From contig JBBRNO010000007.1 in the NCBI GenBank assembly GCA_038230275.1, positions 1-64,000 on the forward strand: DNA of 64,000 nucleotides, read 5' to 3'. Positions 62,170 to 64,000 of this stretch are shown here, piece by piece. The notes beneath the pieces were generated by a model that did not search any database, was not told where the DNA came from, and saw only the letters and a list, made by a program, of their open reading frames with translations. Source of the stretch: JANXXV01 sp038230275 (GTDB lineage Bacteria; Acidobacteriota; Terriglobia; Bryobacterales; Bryobacteraceae). Position numbers and translations under genes: made by a program. Each line of letters begins with the position of its first letter. Position 1 is the first letter of the stretch.

Positions 62170-63611
62170 CAACGAAGCACACTGCCCAGTTTGGATAGAG
62201 GCAGAAAACCATAGCGATAAGACGCGCTCGCTCGAATATCGTCAATAATCCTCTTGCGTTCCTGGGCGGCGCTGTCCACCTCGGCGAGCGTCCGCTCAAT
62301 CGACTCGATGTGCGCCGTCAGCTTCAGAATGTCGGCTAACCGCTCTTCGGCAACAGGGTCGGGTTGCGCGATCCGATCTTGAAGTTGCAGCACATTGTTG
62401 GTCAGGATGTGAATCTGTGCAAGTCTCTCCTCGGCGACCACGTTTGGCGCAGCCAACCGGGACTCCAGTTCGTCCACCATTCGCGTAAGCTGAAAAATCT
62501 GCTCCAACCGCTGCCCGGCCACGGCATTCCTCTCGTCAATCCTTGCGCCCATCTCCTGGATGACGATATTTAGACGTTGATTGGCGGCAAGACGATCCGC
62601 AAGCTGATTCTCCAAGTGGCGTACCGTGCTGGTTAGTTCGTTGATCTGGGACAGGTGTTGCCTGGTTTCCAAATTGGGAGCGGCAACTCTTTCCTGCAGT
62701 GCATCCACGTTGGCCGTGAGCGCACGGATCTGTTCGAGCCGCTCTTCGGCCGCTGTCCGCCAGAGACCCAGTTCGGTGTACTGATCTTCCTGTGCTGCCA
62801 GCCGGTTCAACAGTTCCTGAACGCGGTCCTCGCCGGAAGGAATTCGGTTCGCTCCGGCCGCTAACTTCTCCGGCAGCGCCAGGTACCAATCGGAATTGGA
62901 CTCATAGCCCAGATCAGTGAGCAACCGCGGAAATGTGGCCTCAAAATCCTCTCCTAGTTCGCGGTCGAAGTAATTCCGCCAGTCTTCGTCGACGCCTTTT
63001 CGTAGATGGCTGAATGGATTGATATCCCCGGGACGGCGGCCGGTACGTTTTTCGAAAGAGTGACGCTCCAGCACACGGTCTAGAAGGCGAGGCTCAACTT
63101 TCCATCCCAGGAACCGGAAGATCGCGGCGAACTCTTCCCGCGGATGCCCGGTCAGCCGCCGGTAACTGGTGATGTATTCGCGATCCCCGGGCGTGGCGGT
63201 TCCCCAACTGCGCATCCGGTCCGCCCATTGCGTAAGCAGGAAAATACCGATCCTGACCCGGTCCCCATCGGAGGCGGACGAAATTGGGGAACGCAACAGG
63301 CGCGTCATCGATGAGGGGACGTGGCTGAAGCCGAGCGAGAACACAAGGGAGATCACCAAATCCCTGGGATCGCGCAAAACAACAATGGCGCGGTCCTTTT
63401 CAGTGGAGTTCGCAAGCCAGTTCTCATAAGAGGCGCCGTAGAGCGGCCCGGCGACGCTGCCTGAGGGTGCATCGGGCCAACCTTCAGAGTTAACATCTAC
63501 CCCGCCGATCGAAAGCGGAAATCCCGATGCAGCCGCTACCTCTGTATCCGTCAGAATGTCGCGCACCCACTGGCTGGCGCATTTATAGAATGTAAGGTGA
63601 ATAACTCGCAA
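62169..63611 (-). CDS. Sulfotransferase with long coiled-coil repeat tail
   Basis: The first about 270 residues form a PAPS-dependent sulfotransferase: FYKCASQWVRDIL (5'-phosphosulfate loop variant), IVVLRDPRDLVISLVFS (3'-phosphate motif) and YRRLTGHPREEFAAIFRFLG. Residues about 280-455 are imperfect repeats of roughly 30 residues (AEERLEQIRALTANVDALQE; VAGQRLEQIFQLTRMVDELE; VAEERLAQIHILTNNVLQLQ), predicted coiled coil. Such tails are seen in proteins tied to glycan assembly or surface complexes. The sulfated substrate is unknown. Confidence 0.85.
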   Translation of the reverse strand: MRVIHLTFYKCASQWVRDILTDTEVAAASGFPLSIGGVDVNSEGWPDAPSGSVAGPLYGASYENWLANSTEKDRAIVVLRDPRDLVISLVFSLGFSHVPSSMTRLLRSPISSASDGDRVRIGIFLLTQWADRMRSWGTATPGDREYITSYRRLTGHPREEFAAIFRFLGWKVEPRLLDRVLERHSFEKRTGRRPGDINPFSHLRKGVDEDWRNYFDRELGEDFEATFPRLLTDLGYESNSDWYLALPEKLAAGANRIPSGEDRVQELLNRLAAQEDQYTELGLWRTAAEERLEQIRALTANVDALQERVAAPNLETRQHLSQINELTSTVRHLENQLADRLAANQRLNIVIQEMGARIDERNAVAGQRLEQIFQLTRMVDELESRLAAPNVVAEERLAQIHILTNNVLQLQDRIAQPDPVAEERLADILKLTAHIESIERTLAEVDSAAQERKRIIDDIRASASYRYGFLPLSKLGSVLR

Positions 63612-63675
63612 ATTAACGCCTGTCGGAATTATCTCACCTGCAAGCCAAATTGCCAGGAGAAATATTTGCTGCCGG

Positions 63676-64000
63676 CTACACTTTGTATAAGATTAACTGG
63701 GTACAGCGAAAGAGAGCGATTTTCTTGCCATTCGATTCATCGGTCACGGATGCGTCCCATACCTGAGTGGTTCGACCGGCATGAATACAGACGGCATCGG
63801 TAAAAATGCTACCCTCGCGGCAGGTACCCATGAAGTTGCTTTTCAGTTCAATTGTTGTAAAGCCCGTCGCGTTAGCGGGTAAGAGTGTGACGGTTCCGTA
63901 GCCGCATGCGGTATCGGCAAGCGCGATTATGGAGGCTGCATGCAGATACCCATTCGGAGCTAGGAGGTCTTGGCGGATCTTCATCCGGGCCTGTAATTTT
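63676..64000 (-). CDS. PaaI-like hotdog thioesterase (5' end outside window)
   Basis: About 108 residues of a hotdog-fold thioesterase: LLAPNGYLHAASIIALADTACGYG (catalytic region), FTTIELKSNFMGTCREGSIF and HAGRTTQVWDASVTDESNGK, as in PaaI/YbgC-like proteins. The frame is open to the window edge; the internal ATG at 63984 lies inside the conserved domain, so the real start is beyond 64000. Confidence 0.82.
   Translation of the reverse strand, partial: KLQARMKIRQDLLAPNGYLHAASIIALADTACGYGTVTLLPANATGFTTIELKSNFMGTCREGSIFTDAVCIHAGRTTQVWDASVTDESNGKKIALFRCTQLILYKV

Overview
The window looks like chromosomal DNA of an acidobacterium, most likely of the Solibacter/Bryobacter group. The evidence is the combination of Oar-like TonB-dependent receptors with an N-terminal carboxypeptidase-regulatory-like domain, a long secreted protein ending in the domain known as TIGR03437, an ECF sigma factor of the TIGR02999 type, soluble sugar-acid dehydratases with Tat signals, and dispersed copies of a GC-rich palindromic repeat (core GACGGTCGCGGCTCGG). 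The assignment rests on family knowledge, not on a database search.

Layout. 1-2815: NtrX/NtrY-like two-component pair on the minus strand. 3334-6462: TonB-dependent receptor with a strong terminator, followed directly by what reads as an ORF-less group IIC intron (6530-7362). 7364-12633: nucleotidyltransferase, PilZ protein, RarA, TrmH-type methylase, YdcF-like protein, a decayed surface-protein gene and a LytTR regulator. 12728-15106: inositol-phosphate synthase and a sugar-nucleotide epimerase-like protein. 15142-18758: L-fuconate dehydratase plus a GMC oxidoreductase and its small partner subunit. 18816-22274: secreted repeat protein and a small Lys-rich exported protein. 22454-24311: phosphate acetyltransferase and a histone-deacetylase-family hydrolase, 1 nt apart.

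24642-27855 is a compact accessory operon: a soluble GAF-domain sensor kinase, a response regulator without a recognisable DNA-binding domain, and an HNH nuclease starting at the base after the regulator's stop. This is the best candidate for an undescribed system, possibly phosphorelay-controlled defence. 28194-38266 holds an ECF sigma factor, a DUF3052-like protein, a Bax-inhibitor-family membrane protein, a collapsed TonB receptor, an amidohydrolase, tRNA-Leu(TAG), a MotA/MotB pair without other flagellar genes, and a frameshifted M28 peptidase.

38289-46916: Uup-type ABC-F ATPase, cold-shock protein with a glycine-rich RRM protein, a decayed gene, a peroxide-stress cluster (Fur/PerR, AhpC, AhpD-like, flavin-binding-fold protein), and a galactonate dehydratase with a KDPG/KDPGal aldolase. 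46940-55267 is a tight housekeeping run: Trm112-like, glycosyltransferase 9, MsbA-like exporter, YicC, Gmk, RpoZ, CoaBC, uracil-DNA glycosylase, Tmk and HolB, mostly with translational overlaps. A perfect 30-bp inverted repeat sits between udg and the catalytic part of tmk and is read as part of the Tmk N-terminus. 55394-64000: Hfq-like protein, hotdog thioesterases, a Cys-rich protein, TPR and TfoX-like proteins, two glycosyltransferases, a YbiT-like ABC-F protein and a sulfotransferase with a long coiled-coil tail.

Several reading frames are broken (11368-11814, 30487-32364, 36667-38266, 41500-42076). All calls come from reading the sequence; no alignment or structure search was run.
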